Made by a program: the position numbers and the translations under genes
The notes under the pieces: generated by a model
Seen by the model: only the letters and a program-made list of their open reading frames with translations
Database searches by the model: none
What the model was told of the DNA's origin: nothing
Shown here: piece by piece, positions 23,605 to 35,069 of the stretch
How the letters are laid out: the number at the start of each line of letters is the position of its first letter
Position numbering within the stretch: position 1 is the first letter of the stretch
Assembly (NCBI GenBank): GCA_030686995.1
Contig: CM060680.1
Span: 82,326,060 to 82,390,059 of the forward strand
Direction: 5' to 3'
DNA length: 64,000 nt
Source: Artemisia argyi
Taxonomy: Eukaryota; Streptophyta; Magnoliopsida; Asterales; Asteraceae

Positions 23605-24130
23605 GGCTTGGAACAACGCTCCAAGTCAACAGGCTGCACATGATCGACATAAGAAGCTATACGATGTGCGACACAAACCATTAGAATTTCAAGATTGGCG
23701 ACCAAGTTATGTTGAAAGTCTTGCCTTGGAAAGACGTGATATGGTTCGAAAAATGCAGGAAGTTAAAGTCGAGATACGTTGGTCCATTTAAGATATTGGC
23801 TAGAGTCGGTCCAGTGGCCTACAGACTTGAGCTTCCGCCGGAGCTCAGCAGTGTGCACAATTCGTTTCATGTTTCCAATCTCAAGAAGTGCTTAGCCGAC
23901 GAATCCCTTATCATTCTGTTAGAAGAGATTCAGCTTGATGACAAGCTTAACTTTATCGAAGAACCGGTCGAGATTATGGATCGTGATGTCCAGTAGTTGA
24001 AACATAGTCGAATTCCTATCGTTAAGGTTCGCTGGAAATTTCAACGAGGTCCCGAATTTACTTGGGAGCGAGAAGACCGGATTCGTCAAGAAGTACCCCC
24101 ATCTCTTCGCTAATACCACTTCAATGACCA
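23605..24130 (+). pseudogene. pol: Integrase C-terminus/chromodomain remnant
   Basis: This is the end of a Tekay-type polyprotein: AAHDRHKKLYDVRHK-like start, the GPF/Y module (SRYVGPFKIL), [14 protein letters not shown], and the degenerate chromodomain string PEFTWERED. It has a frame break near 23690-23709, a TAG at 23994-23996 and a further one-base shift near 24080. The catalytic core, RT and gag are missing. It lies just upstream of the polypurine tract, the correct place for the pol 3' end, so the interior was probably formed by loss of everything to its left. Confidence 0.85.
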
Positions 24131-24162
24131 ACGCTGACTGAATCTCGCGGACGAGATTCCTT

Positions 24163-24177
24163 TTTAGGGGGGTAGAA
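24163..24177 (+). other. Polypurine tract of the LARD-like element
   Basis: AGGGGGGTAGAA immediately before the LTR start TGTCACAACC at 24178. Intact-looking. Confidence 0.85.
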
Positions 24178-24729
24178 TGTCACAACCCGCTATTTCCCAG
24201 GTCAATACTATTTTCTAAACTCGAATTTAAATTCTTGACGTTTGATTTGAAACATTTTTACATGAGCCTTTTACTTGAATCGACGCGAATTTCTAATTAA
24301 ATTCTAAGTACTCTAGGACTTAGGCTAATTTTTGTCCACAACGCTCCGGTACCTTGCTCCTTCCCCAATTCATAATTTTATACTATAAAACAAATTTCTA
24401 TTCTTTAAATACTTACGGTTTTAAATTCAACAAAATGTTAATTTTTATTCAAGAATGTAACACATGACATACCCGATTTTCTCAACAATTATTTTTAGAG
24501 TATTTTTATACTTCCAAAATTATTACAAAAGTCCCAAAAATATTTTCCGATGACCAAGTTAAATTCTTTACATCTTACGTTTAATTACGTATAACTTTCG
24601 TTAACTACCAAACTAATACCCAATACATATTTTTACTACCCAATACACTCAATATATACATTTTTTACAAATAAAAGCCATTTTCTTCCAAACTTTTCCT
24701 ATGAGCCGCCCCTCCCCATATGTTGTATG

Positions 24730-24775
<46 letters not shown>

Positions 24776-25359
24776 AACACAACATATCTATCTACATTGT
24801 ACTAAAAAAATCTATACTTGAAAACATGTAATTAATAAGGATGGCTAGAACCACTCCTTGTCCCCTTCTTTTCCATGATTTTCGGCAAACAAGGACCAAT
24901 ACAAGATATTTTGTTGACCACATTTTTACCACATTTAGTATATATATACACACATTAGTATTCACACTAGTTACAAAAAAAAATATATATATATATATCA
25001 CCTCCCACTATATACATATTTCGACATACCAAAGGAGCAAGGGAAGAAAAATGAGCTTGTTGGGTACTTTCAAGAGTACTTAGGGCAAGATTAACAAGGG
25101 TTGGATACTAATCTTGGGGGTTACACAAGTGTTTTACTAATCTCATCTCACTAACCTCTTTGTAAGTAATTTTTATACTACTAATACTTCATGATCTTCA
25201 TGATTTTTATGCTTGATAAGTGTGTATACTTAGTTATCACTTGGTACATGTTGAAACATCTTACATCCACTTTGATCTCTTACCAAGAAAATATATTTTG
25301 TACAAGTTTTCATCACAAGAAAAGTTGTTAATAGAAATCTCTACAAGAAAATGAAATAA

Positions 25360-25415
<56 letters not shown>

Positions 25416-27292
25416 AGTTTTGAATACTTGGATGATCTTGAACAAGGACTTTAAATATTATTAGGTTATGTTTAGATCACTATTTTTCTAGTTGATGGAT
25501 GACCTAGGACAAGAATTGGAGTTGTTGGTAAAATATTGTAGCCAAGAAAATACTAGGAAAATAACTTGACATTATTATGATGAATCTGTCCCTTTTCGAC
25601 CCTCTGTGGAAAATCAGTACTTGGTTGGCCATATTGGACTTGAAATATAGAAAATAGATTTAATAACGAGAACGTGGCCGCTTGAACGGGTTAAAACGGA
25701 CTTATAATGAAAAAGATATGCTATTTTCAATATTTACGACGAAAACTATAACTTTCTGAAAATAATAAGTCTGTCTCGATTTTCTACCTAGGAAAACTGA
25801 GGTTTAATGATTTCTAAAATAACCGAGACCTTGAAAATACTAGAGTACACTTGAATACCTTCGCGGGGATATAAAGAACTTGAAAAACGGAACTACGACG
25901 CGAAAGTTATGGCCTAAAGAAGTTGGACAAAACTATATAATAATTGACAGCTTTTATTTAAAAGCTGATGGAATTTATAAAATGGACTTTTGGACATTTT
26001 AAGTTGTATTTTGGCTAAAATGACGTAAATAAGAATGGTAGAGCCTTACGTATACTTATTAGGTGCGTTAGAGTTTTTCAAAATATATATTTACAAGACG
26101 ACTAATATTTGGTTGTGAGATTTACAAGCTACGTTTTCTAAAATGGTGGATGACTTAAACTCGGGATTACTTTGATTAAATACATTTTTGACGACGAATA
26201 CTACGACAACATGTACAAGTGATAATATAGTGTATGACTTGCATGCTTGACCTTGTTTTCGAACCTAAGACATATGCATTATTTAGGCCGCGATTAGAGT
26301 ACCCGGACTTTATTTCCAACTACTACTTTGTCTATCGGATATTGCTGTTGCTAAGGTGAGTTCATAACCCCCACTTTTACTTGTTTTACAACTGTTTTGG
26401 GGGAAGATACATGCTCATTACTATTTAAATTCAATGCTTGATTTACTTGAACGCGATTCATTTTCTCAAACATTACTGGATGGTTGAAATACTTGATTGA
26501 TTACTTGAATACCTTATGAATTACTTATTCCATCCTTGATTACTTTCTTATGGATACAAGTTCTTGCTTTTGCGGACATAAATACAAAACTGTTACTTTA
26601 CCTGAGTTACCTATTACTGCCACTGAAGTCCCCTTTATCATGAACCGTTAATTACATGCGTGTGAGCGCGAATGATGTGGATAGATCTATTTGGGTTGAC
26701 ACCCCGTCCGAGTTGGTCGCGCCAACCTGTCAAACGGACGCATATCATTCGGATTACTTCCGAGTGTCTGGCAAACACTTGCAAGGGGCATTATTATGAT
26801 TGATTTCATACGATTACGTCGAGCTTCGGGGTCATGAGCTTAGGCACTGTATACCCTATTTTTGGCTGTGACATTGTATTTGTTATATTGTCTTGCCTTC
26901 CGCAAAATACTTGTTTACCGAAAATACTTGTTTACCTAAAATACTTGTTTACCGAAAATACTCGTTTACTAAAATCTATGAACTCACCAGCTTTATGCTG
27001 ACGTTTTAGCATGTATTTTCAGGTTCTTAAGGCGTTATCTTACCTTTGGAGGCTTTTGGCAAGGCATGGCATGGTCATAGAAGACTCTGATAACTAATTG
27101 GGACCGCTTTAACTAAATTATGGGTCTATTTCCACACTTCTTTTATAATATGAAAAATAAATGCTTTGATAAAAATTTTCATTCTAAATAAATGAAATGA
27201 AACCATTCTTTGTACCATATGTTATGATACCAATTGAGTTGCACCCCAGTGACATGTAAGCTTCCGCTGGACCCGATTTCTGGGGTATGACA
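24178..27292 (+). repeat. 3' LTR of the LARD-like element
   Basis: Direct copy of 18201-21342. It differs by shorter poly-A and AT tracts and by one base that I noticed (A at 26675 versus C at 20725). It ends GGTATGACA, followed by the TSD CAATT. Confidence 0.93.
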
Positions 27293-27751
27293 CAATTGGT
27301 ATTAATGAATGCAACCCATCACCCACTCAATTTTAACAAGCTTATCAATCAATAAAAGATAACTACAGAGTAATGAAATCTGAGTAAACATGTTTTCTCC
27401 ATATATAGTTTCACACTTCATTTTATTTTATTGTTATTTTATTTTTATCGCATTAGTAGTTAATTGGGTTAGTTGACTAGCAACTAATTCCGCTCACTCT
27501 TCCAAAACCCGAGATTTTACTTGCTTTCATTTAAAACATAAAAATACAAAAAGAATCATCCCTCACCTCTAGACCTAGTTAGACTAATTTCAATCCTAAG
27601 GAACACTAGTCCCTGTAGAGAAAGATCAATCCCTCGGTACTTGCCACTTCACTATACTACATCGGTCAGGTACACTGACTGGTGGGGATTGTAAGCTTCT
27701 CAAGATCCCTTGAGAAGTAAAACTTTTGTGTAGACCACAATCCGTACATCA
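27293..27751 (+). mobile_element. 5' LTR remnant of Athila element
   Basis: 459 bp matching 33790-34214 (shared ATCCCTCACCTCTAGACC, CATCGGTCAGGTACACTG and the ACCACAATCCG end). It ends in CATCA, the partner of the TGATGA start of the other LTR. The rest of this LTR was displaced by the two insertions to its left; its TGATGA end is not in the window. Confidence 0.85.
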
Positions 27752-27758
27752 AAGTTTT

Positions 27759-27776
27759 TGGCGCCGCTGCCAGGGA
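27759..27776 (+). other. Primer binding site of Athila (tRNA-Asp type)
   Basis: TGGCGCCGCTGCCAGGGA. Athila elements characteristically use an aspartate-tRNA-type PBS of this form; two bases differ from the form I know. It lies 7 bp after the LTR end. Confidence 0.88.
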
Positions 27777-27923
27777 ATAGTTATTGTTTAGGTTGAATTT
27801 TATCTTTATTAGGTCTACTCACTAGATTCCTTTCTAGTGAGATTTTTGTTTTCATTTTATAGGTCTTCTTTAGTCTATCTTATTTCCTCTTTTCTTTGTT
27901 CGTAACCATTACCATCCGCCATC

Positions 27924-29413
27924 ATGGAAGGTGGTAATATCTTTGATCCTGTCAACCCACCACAACAAGACCCACCACAACCAAACCAACCTCCTAGAGC
28001 CCACACTTAAGGGGAATACTCCCGACCTAGCCATCAAGGCTATCGAAACACCATTGAGCTCACCCAAGGAGCCAATGTGTCTCCCTTGCGATCCGACACC
28101 ATCCAGTTGGTTCAAAGCAGATGCACATTCCATGGACTTTGTTCCGAAGATCCAAACCAACATCTCAAGGATTTCCTTAAAATCGTTGATTCCATAGACC
28201 TTGATGTTGCCACTTGAGAGACGACCCGATTGTGTCTATTCCAATTCTCTCTACTTGACCAAGCTAGTTAATGGCTTGAGCGTTTACCCGCGGGATCCAT
28301 CACATCTTCAGATGATCTCATTTCTCGTTTCCTTGCTCAAATTTTCCCACCGGGAAGAACCACCAAGTTAAGGAATGACATCTTGATCTTCCAACAACGT
28401 CAAGATGAAACTCTTTACGAAGCATGGACTCGTTTCAAGGACTTACTTCAAAAAGTCCCTCATCACGGCATAGACCTTTGGCTTCAAATCCAAATCTTCT
28501 ACGACCATATCGAGTACCATACTAAATGCACCATCGATCGAGCCGCTGGGGGGGGGGGGGCAGATTACGTGACAACGACGCCAAGGAATCATGGGAAATT
28601 ATCGATGAGCTTGCATTCTACAATGATGAATTGTGGGAAACTGCTCATGCGGTACCCTCGGCTGTCAAAGCAATTTCGTCACCGGAAAAGAATACTCAAC
28701 TCTCCGAAGAAAGCCTTTGTGAACTTGAGAAAAGGGTTGACTATTTGATTGAAAAACAAAAGAAACCCTTAAGTCCATAACGAGCAACGGTTAACTCCAT
28801 CTCAAATTTAAAACCAACACCGTTGTCCGAATCACCTCTTAGGGAGAATGCCGGAACATTCCAAAAGTATGGTCGACCCCATTCACCTCCTCACAACCTC
28901 AGCCCAGAATTCGAGGCTCGAATGAGAGAATATATGTCAACCCATTCTGAAAGGTTGGCCAAATTCGAGGAGGCCGTCTATAAACAGAATGAGGAAATGC
29001 AAGAAAAGATGGCAGAAATGATGAGTTTGTTACAGGAGTATACGAAAACAAAAACTCTAGAAAAGGTGTTAGTAAGGAGAGAAAGCGACACACCCACCAC
29101 CAAGTTTGTTAACTTTATATCTATTGTTCATATGGACTACAAAGAGAAGGAAGAGAGACCAATAGTCGATGATGACCTCATTGCAGCCAACGAAGCTAAC
29201 AAGAGTGATTTAGTTAAGGAATCATGCTCAGATAAAAAACAAGAGGAACCCTCTTTTGAACAGCCACATGAATCCCGAACCATAGGGTATTATCTAAACC
29301 ACAACATTAATAAAAAGACTATTGATAATTGGGTGAAACACAGTGGAATAGATTACACACCAAATAACTCTAAAGGAAAAAAGAATAAGAAGGGGGTGAG
29401 ACCTTATCCATAA
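27924..29413 (+). pseudogene. gag: Athila gag with stops and a poly-G frameshift
   Basis: Capsid/nucleocapsid protein of an Athila-lineage Ty3/Gypsy element. ATG at 27924 starts a Pro/Gln-rich N-terminus, followed by the capsid core (strings QHLKDFLKIVDSI, WLERLPAGSI, FPPGRTTKLRNDI and the FKDLLQKVPHHG segment). In-frame stops: TAA 28008, TGA 28215, TAA 28269. A run of 12 G at about 28549-28560 shifts the frame, after which the protein resumes (RLRDNDAKESWEII). A TAA at 28778-28780 interrupts it again before a Lys/Glu-rich helical tail that ends at 29413. The G run is longer than two glycine codons require and may be replication or sequencing slippage. Confidence 0.85.
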
Positions 29414-29460
29414 GTCCATTGTGTCAAAGTATTCTCACCCGGAAAGTCAATAAAAAATAG

Positions 29461-29876
29461 GTGGTCTACGAGAACTTTGAGTTGTTATGTGGCATAAGAG
29501 ATTTAAAATATGTGGAGACTTTAACTGATCAAGGTTCCGAGGTGAACATAATGCCCCTATCCATTTATGCTCAATTGACTAATATGACGCCAACCGCTAC
29601 CCACACTAGGTTGTCTCTCGCAAACCATTCTTATGTCTATCCTTTAGGGATTGTAGAAGATGTACTAATCAACATAGCAGGATTCCTATATCCCATTGAT
29701 TTCATGATTCTTGATCATAGGGAGAATGACTACATACCAGTAATCTTGGGAGCACCATTCCTCGCTACAGCATGAGCTACCATCAACTATGAAACGGGGA
29801 AAATAGAGCTCAAGTCGGGACAAAGGAAAGTTCACTTTCACATGACCCCGTGGAATGTTGGGAAGTGCAACATGCA
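29461..29876 (+). pseudogene. pol: Athila protease remnant
   Basis: Aspartic-protease-like segment: ETLTDQGSEVNIMP near the N-terminus (DQGS at the active-site position, as in some Athila copies) and VILGAPFLATA as the second conserved strand. The stop codon at 29773-29775 is followed in frame by further protease-like sequence (INYETGKIELKSG). No RT follows. Confidence 0.75.
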
Positions 29877-29959
29877 GAAAAAGCTCTCAATCAACCCTAA
29901 TGCACCTAATAATCACGTTCGAAGTGTGATTCTTTATTGGGAAGCAAGGATCAAGAATC

Positions 29960-30312
29960 CCCAAGGGCATGGAGGAGAGGGAGAAAAAAAGGAGAAATAT
30001 GGTGTCTAAGGAAGTTGCTTCCGAATGTAACCCGCAGATTGGAGGTACTGACAGGTTTACAAAAGGAGAGTTGATACTTTTAAACCATTCAGGGATAAAA
30101 TTACCTCCTGATAAACTAAAATCTTGGTGGTGTAGACCATTCACCATAAAAAGTTATGTCAAAATGGGGTAGTAACCCTGATTAATGAAAAAGGTAGAAA
30201 GATGACTGTGAATGCTGAACGGCAAAAATTCTGTCAACAATGGATTCATCATATTACAGGATGGAGTTACGTAATAGGGCATGACTTTGAGTCTAGCTAC
30301 AAGACTCATTAA
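29960..30312 (+). pseudogene. pol: Athila integrase C-terminal remnant joined to protease end
   Basis: Strings KGELILLNHSGIKLPPDKLKSWW and RPFTI resemble the post-catalytic end of an Athila integrase, and the same frame after the stop near 30168 reads VTLINEKGRKMTVNAE and QQWIHH. RT, RNase H and the integrase core, expected to occupy about 3 kb, are absent: only about 100 bp separate protease-like sequence from this tail. This is an internal deletion, so the element is non-autonomous. Confidence 0.65.
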
Positions 30313-31576
30313 TAAAGAAAAGCGCTTCTTGGGATGCAACCCAAGCTTTATTTGTTCGCTTGTTTGTTTATTTGATTTTATTTTCTTCCGTATGTTTGTT
30401 TTATTTTCATTGCTTATTGTTCATGTATCAAACATTTTGTGAAAATGCTTTATTTTGTTTTTAACTTCGACTTGATTAAATATAAAGGTATTTTGCAAAA
30501 GATAAGTGTAAGGGAAATCCAAATTTGTTTTTAAGAATGGATTGAGCATGAACGATAACGATGAGATATAAACATACATATTAGTACTTGTTTGAGTCAA
30601 ATGCTTTTATCGAGTCATAATGATTGTTTTGCAGGATTCTAGGAATTAGAACATAGGTTTTTCTAGAAATTTTCCGGAAACAAAATAAAGAATTTCATCA
30701 GGTCAAATCTGACGGCGTCAGGCATCACCTGACGACGTCAGGTATAATTTTCTGGAAATTTTGCAGGTTTTGTTTTTCTGCCGGAATTGTAACGTTTTAT
30801 GAAATGTGTATTTTATAAACTCCAAGAATCTGCAAACAATTATTCCACAAGCATTATATCTTAACTTGCTTTCTAGGATTTAATTTTATGTAGATTTACC
30901 GCCGATTTTCCGCGAGGTTTTCTTATTTGTTTTCTCAGCTAAATAACAGGTTATATTGGATGAGAAGATTTTCATGGAGAATCAAGCTTTTGGAGCTGCT
31001 CTAATCGTGTAGTTTTCACATTTTCTTGGAGGAAGATTTAACCATGTTACTACATCATCCACATCGAACGAATTAGGGGAGTATTTGTCTCATTCTTTCA
31101 TTTTCCTTACTTTTCTTTCTTTCAATTGAACATTGGGGACAATGTTCATCTTAAGTGTAAGGGGAGGGTAAATGAAAATTCCTTAGAAATTACAATTGCA
31201 CTTGATTTATTGTCTTGTCAAATAGTAGATGTGTAATAAAACTGAGATAAACACTTGTCAGGGTAATTTTAGCACCAAATTTAATATTTTTTGCAACGTG
31301 TAGGAGTGAAACCTTAGTCTTAATAAGTGTCTCATGGATAGGAGTTATATGACTAGCACAAATAAACCGTACCACTCAAAAATTTCCACCCCAAATATGT
31401 GAGGTTCGCCCCTAGATTTGGTAGAAAAAGCCTTAGTGCTTATGTGTATACCGGTAGCATTTAGATTCTAGAACTTGCGTTAGTGATTCATTACAAGACC
31501 ATGTGTGAGACTACATTCGTGTAGTTGGAATTACTACATGATAAGAGGCATTAGGATAACCCATGTTTTTAAGCCT

Positions 31577-31577
<1 letters not shown>

Positions 31578-31617
<40 letters not shown>
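31578..31617. repeat. Poly-T run
   Basis: About 40 T inside the Athila 3' region. Confidence 0.9.
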
Positions 31618-32134
31618 TAATTACATTGAGTTCATTGGTTAAGTAATTTTCCCATACCTTTGCGTTGTACTCATTTTTAGTACACGATACCCCTAGTACA
31701 CCCCTCAGAGGATATCTTTTTGGTTTCTAACTTTAAGCATTTTACTTAAAGGAAGAATTTGTTTACAATCCACCCCCAAATGTACACCCAAATCGCCTTA
31801 GCCTTCCTTGTATGCACTCATCTTTAGTGCATTATTGTTACAACATTTGTTTAAACCCTTTGTTAATTGTCTAATTGATTACATGGTTGCTAAGTCGAGT
31901 CATATCTTGTACATATTGTTTTGGGACGATTGGGACACATGGGTCAAGTACTATTGTTATGGAGTAATGGGGAAGAACATCATTTATTATCCCCATATGT
32001 GCGTTAATATTTTAAAAGTACTCCAAGTGTTTTAATTATCTTGATTCGAGTCATTAGATTAGTTACATGTAAAGTATGTAAACCAAGCCCCCTTGATGTA
32101 TTATTTTGGATGGTAGGGCAATAATGTATGCACA

Positions 32135-32247
32135 CAAAAAAAAAAAAAAAAAAAAAAAAAAGAAAATAAAAAAAAGGAAAAAAAGGAAAAAATCGAAAAA
32201 GAATCAAGAAAAAACGAAAAAAATAGAAAAAGAAAAAGAGAAAAACA
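32135..32247. repeat. Purine-only tract (poly-A, GAAAA-rich)
   Basis: About 110 bp almost entirely A and G on the plus strand, 520 bp before the 3' LTR. It could act as an extra purine tract for plus-strand priming or may be simple expansion. Confidence 0.7.
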
Positions 32248-32974
32248 TACGGACTACCATCCCATTTCCTTTTGTTTTCATTTGAGTTTATATTATTTAT
32301 TAGCCTAAGTTGAGTCGAGTCTTGGCTTAGCAACGCCACATTGTACATGTAATTAACTAAGATAATTAGCTTGCAACCAGTAAAATATCCCTTTATCCAA
32401 CAAACCTTGTTTTTCATATCCCTACACCTAACATTATAACCCTTTAAAAAGACCTCTTTGATAGTTTTCCTAGGTGCTTACGCCAAGTGGTGGAGGTTTT
32501 TGATCCTTTCCTATTTACTATGACAGGTAGTGAGTGATATTTTTCCATTTCCATTAGTTATATTTTGTTTTATGACACCCGAGAGATGAGAGTATCCAAA
32601 CACTATTTGTGAGGTTCTAGTATATAATTTCTATGCTTGTTTTGATTAAGGTAGAATGATCATGTGTTGTAATTACTTTTATATTAGTGTTAAATAACCC
32701 CTAGCTTGTATTTTGATTAGAATAAAAGCCCATTTGCTTGAGGACATGCAAACCTCAAATGTAAGGGTATTTGATGAGGTGAAATTTATTACGCTTTTAA
32801 GGGGTCATTTAAGCCTTAAGTCGTGATAATATGATCAATTATTACCCTAAATTGTTCCTTTTGTCATTTTAGCTACTTTTAAGAAGAATTCTGGAAAACA
32901 TAGCATTTTGGACGTTTTTGGAGCATAAAGTAAAGAAAACGACAAAGTCAAGAATCCAAGCTGGAAATTACACC

Positions 32975-33241
32975 TGACGGCGTCACCCATTCCTAAGGGA
33001 CGGCGTCAACCTTTGTGATAAGAGGTGGACATAACTTTTACACTTGACGCACCAGAAGACTATTTGGGCACTAACATGTGACGGCGTCACCCTTTACCAG
33101 AAGTATGTCATCACGTGAATCTCTAAAGCGTGACGGCCCAGAACCCTTATAAAGTGACGGCGTCAAGAAGTTGGATTGGGCGACAAGAAACCCTAGCCGC
33201 AGCGAGATGACGGCGTCAACCATCAAAAGGTGACGCCGTTA
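32975..33241. promoter_or_regulatory. TGACGGCGTCA array in Athila U3
   Basis: Exact or near-exact copies start at 32975, 32998, 33079, 33155 and 33208, with partial forms at 33044, 33131 and 33231 and a G-box-like CACGTG near 33113. TGACG...CGTCA is a palindrome containing the binding core of TGA-type bZIP factors. The array ends 12 bp before the TATA box, so an upstream activating function is plausible. Confidence 0.65.
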
Positions 33242-33252
33242 CCCTTGTTAAT

Positions 33253-33262
33253 CTATATATAG
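33253..33262 (+). promoter_or_regulatory. TATA box of Athila LTR
   Basis: CTATATATAG in the middle of the LTR, just downstream of the TGACGGCGTCA array. The equivalent position in the second LTR copy (about 53950) also reads CTATATATA. Confidence 0.65.
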
Positions 33263-34214
33263 TTTTTGATTTTCATTCATTAGTGTGCAACTTTTGAGAG
33301 GAACTTTGTCACACAAAAACTAGGTCGAATTTCAGAAGTTTTTAAGGGTTTCATACCCTTGTCTCTTCCATGTTTGATTAAAGATAAGTAATCTATCAAT
33401 CAATCAATATGTGTATGTGTTTGTTGATTCTATCTTACGCTTGTCTTTCTTTTAACATGCTAGGCTAGGTTTATTTGTGTTTGCTTAGATGTAGTGAAAC
33501 CTAGTTATTGATTATTGATTGATGGTTGGTTATTAATTGTTGTTGGGTGATTGTTAATCGATGTTAAGGCTTAAGAAAACTGGCTAATCTCCTATTCGGT
33601 AACTTGCTTGAACATCTTAAGAAACATGAATCGGATGTGTACTACAATTTTAATGGTTGTATTTAATGCATAAGTGACTATTAGGGAGGGCATGGTAAAG
33701 ATACTTACCGTGTCGCCATAGGAAAAGATAGAAGCTTATAGAGTTGGGGAAGATCGTACACGGCCCCAAAATTGGTATTAAGGAATGCAACCCGTCACCC
33801 ACGCAATTGTAACAAGCTTATCAATCAATAAAAGATAACTAGGGAGTAATGAAATCAAGGTAAACATGTTTTCTCCATATATAGTTTCACACTTCATTTT
33901 ATTTTATTTTTATTGCATTAGTAGTTAATTGGGTAGTTGACTAGCAACTAATTCCGCCTACTCTTCCTAAACCCGAGATTTTACTTGCTTTCATTTAAAT
34001 ATAAAAATACAAAAAGAATCATCCCTCACCTCTAGACCTAGTTAGACTAATTTCAATCCTAACGAACACTATTCCCTGTGGAGAACGATCAATCCCCCGG
34101 TACTTGCCACTTCACTATACTACATCGGTCAGGTACACTGCCTGGTGGGGATTGTAAGCTTCTCAAGATCCCTTGAGAAATAAAACTTTCCTGTAGACCA
34201 CAATCCGCACATTA

Positions 34215-35069
34215 GTGGTATACGTGTTATAACGTGATGATTTACGGTCCTTATGAAAACAAAATGGTTTAGGTTAAGTTAACTAGATTATGTGGTTTTT
34301 GACGTGATTTAGGCTAAGTTAAGTGCTATGTCTTTTGGTTCTTATGAAACTAAAATAATTAAGGTTAGATGCATATCAAGTGGTTGCAATAATGTGTGAA
34401 TGGAAATGTTTTGCCTTTCTCATTTGTCTTGATGACAACAAAAATAGTAATCATATTAGTTTGATGCAAATTTATAGAATCACACCTAGGATCTGCTGAA
34501 GAATGTATGAGATATTTCAAAACTCACTAATAATTCCAACATGATCATATCTTTTGTGTAATCACATCTACACCCATTTCACCCATTTTAGCCTGAACAT
34601 TTACTAACAAGTAACTTTGTCATTTATTTAAGTCATTTCACCCATTTTGACCCTTTTTAGCCCAAACATGTACACGTTATGGCTAAAATGGGTCAAAACG
34701 GGTGTAATATAAAGCACAAAATAACTTATTAGCACACATTTGGGCTAATAGGTATCTTTGTCGTTTATATTACACCTGTTTCACCCATTTTAGCCCAAAC
34801 ATGTATACGCTACGGCAAAAACCGGTGAAATAGGTCAAAACGGGTGTAATCTAAATGACAAAGTTACTTATTAGTACACGTTTGGGCTAATAAGCAACTT
34901 TGTCATTTATATTTTGGCCCAAACATGTATACGCTACGTTTAAAACCGGTGAAATAGGTCAAAACGGGTGTAATCTAAATGAAAAAGTTACTTATTAGTA
35001 CAAAGTTACTTATAAGATCAAACATGTATTAATAAGGAACTTTGACATTTATTTGAGTGACTGATAGCA
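34215..35069. repeat. Intergenic sequence with fold-back repeat (34560-35040)
   Basis: No ORF. From about 34560 the segments GGTCAAAACGGGTGTAAT, AATGACAAAGTTACTTATTAG and TTTGGGCTAATAAG recur two to four times in direct and inverted orientation (for example AAATGACAAAGTTAC versus AACTTTGTCATTTA). This gives nested hairpins, like a decayed fold-back or MITE cluster. Superfamily not assignable. Confidence 0.55.

Larger units (their letters stand above)
18201..27292 (+). mobile_element. Young non-autonomous Tekay-type element (LARD-like), complete with TSD
   Basis: 9.09 kb bounded by direct LTRs of 3142 and 3115 bp and a 5-bp duplication CAATT (18196-18200 and 27293-27297). It has a standard iMet PBS and a polypurine tract, but only 2.8 kb of interior, with no intact gene: just a broken integrase C-terminus. 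The LTRs look nearly identical: I noticed one substitution plus poly-A and AT microsatellite length differences. So it moved recently although it encodes nothing, presumably using proteins of a full-length relative. It is inserted inside the Athila 5' LTR. Confidence 0.93.
30313..32771 (+). other. Long non-coding 3' region of Athila element
   Basis: About 2.5 kb without an ORF. Athila elements commonly have a long 3' region, sometimes with an env-like gene; I see none here. It includes two CTGACG(G/A)CGTCAGG motifs at 30711-30741 matching the LTR array, a poly-T run (about 31578-31617) and a purine-only stretch (about 32135-32247: poly-A then GAAAA-rich). A degenerate polypurine tract (AAATGTAAGGGTAT) precedes the 3' LTR. 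Confidence 0.6.
32772..34214 (+). mobile_element. 3' LTR of Athila element
   Basis: 1443 bp from TGATGAGG to CACATTA (TGATGA start and TCATCA-like end form the terminal inverted repeat). It contains a GC-rich motif array (32975-33241), a TATA box (33253-33262) and then a transcribed-type leader. The right 460 bp match the 5' LTR remnant, and the left half matches the fragment at 53516-54679. Confidence 0.88.

Noticed and set aside
18865..25083. The same 80-residue ORF at two places (18865-19107 and 24841-25083)
   Set aside because: They are identical because they lie at the same position of two LTR copies; no family motif and it overlaps microsatellites.
28823..29413. Possible stand-alone host gene (Lys/Glu-rich ORF)
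   Set aside because: In the same frame as the post-slip Athila gag, separated from it by one stop; it is the gag tail.
31578..32247. Poly-T and poly-A runs as tails of LINE or SINE insertions
   Set aside because: No adjacent LINE/SINE body or target duplication is visible; they lie inside the Athila 3' region.
32004..32417. 137-residue Phe-rich ORF on the minus strand
   Set aside because: Most of it translates the purine-only tract of the Athila 3' region.
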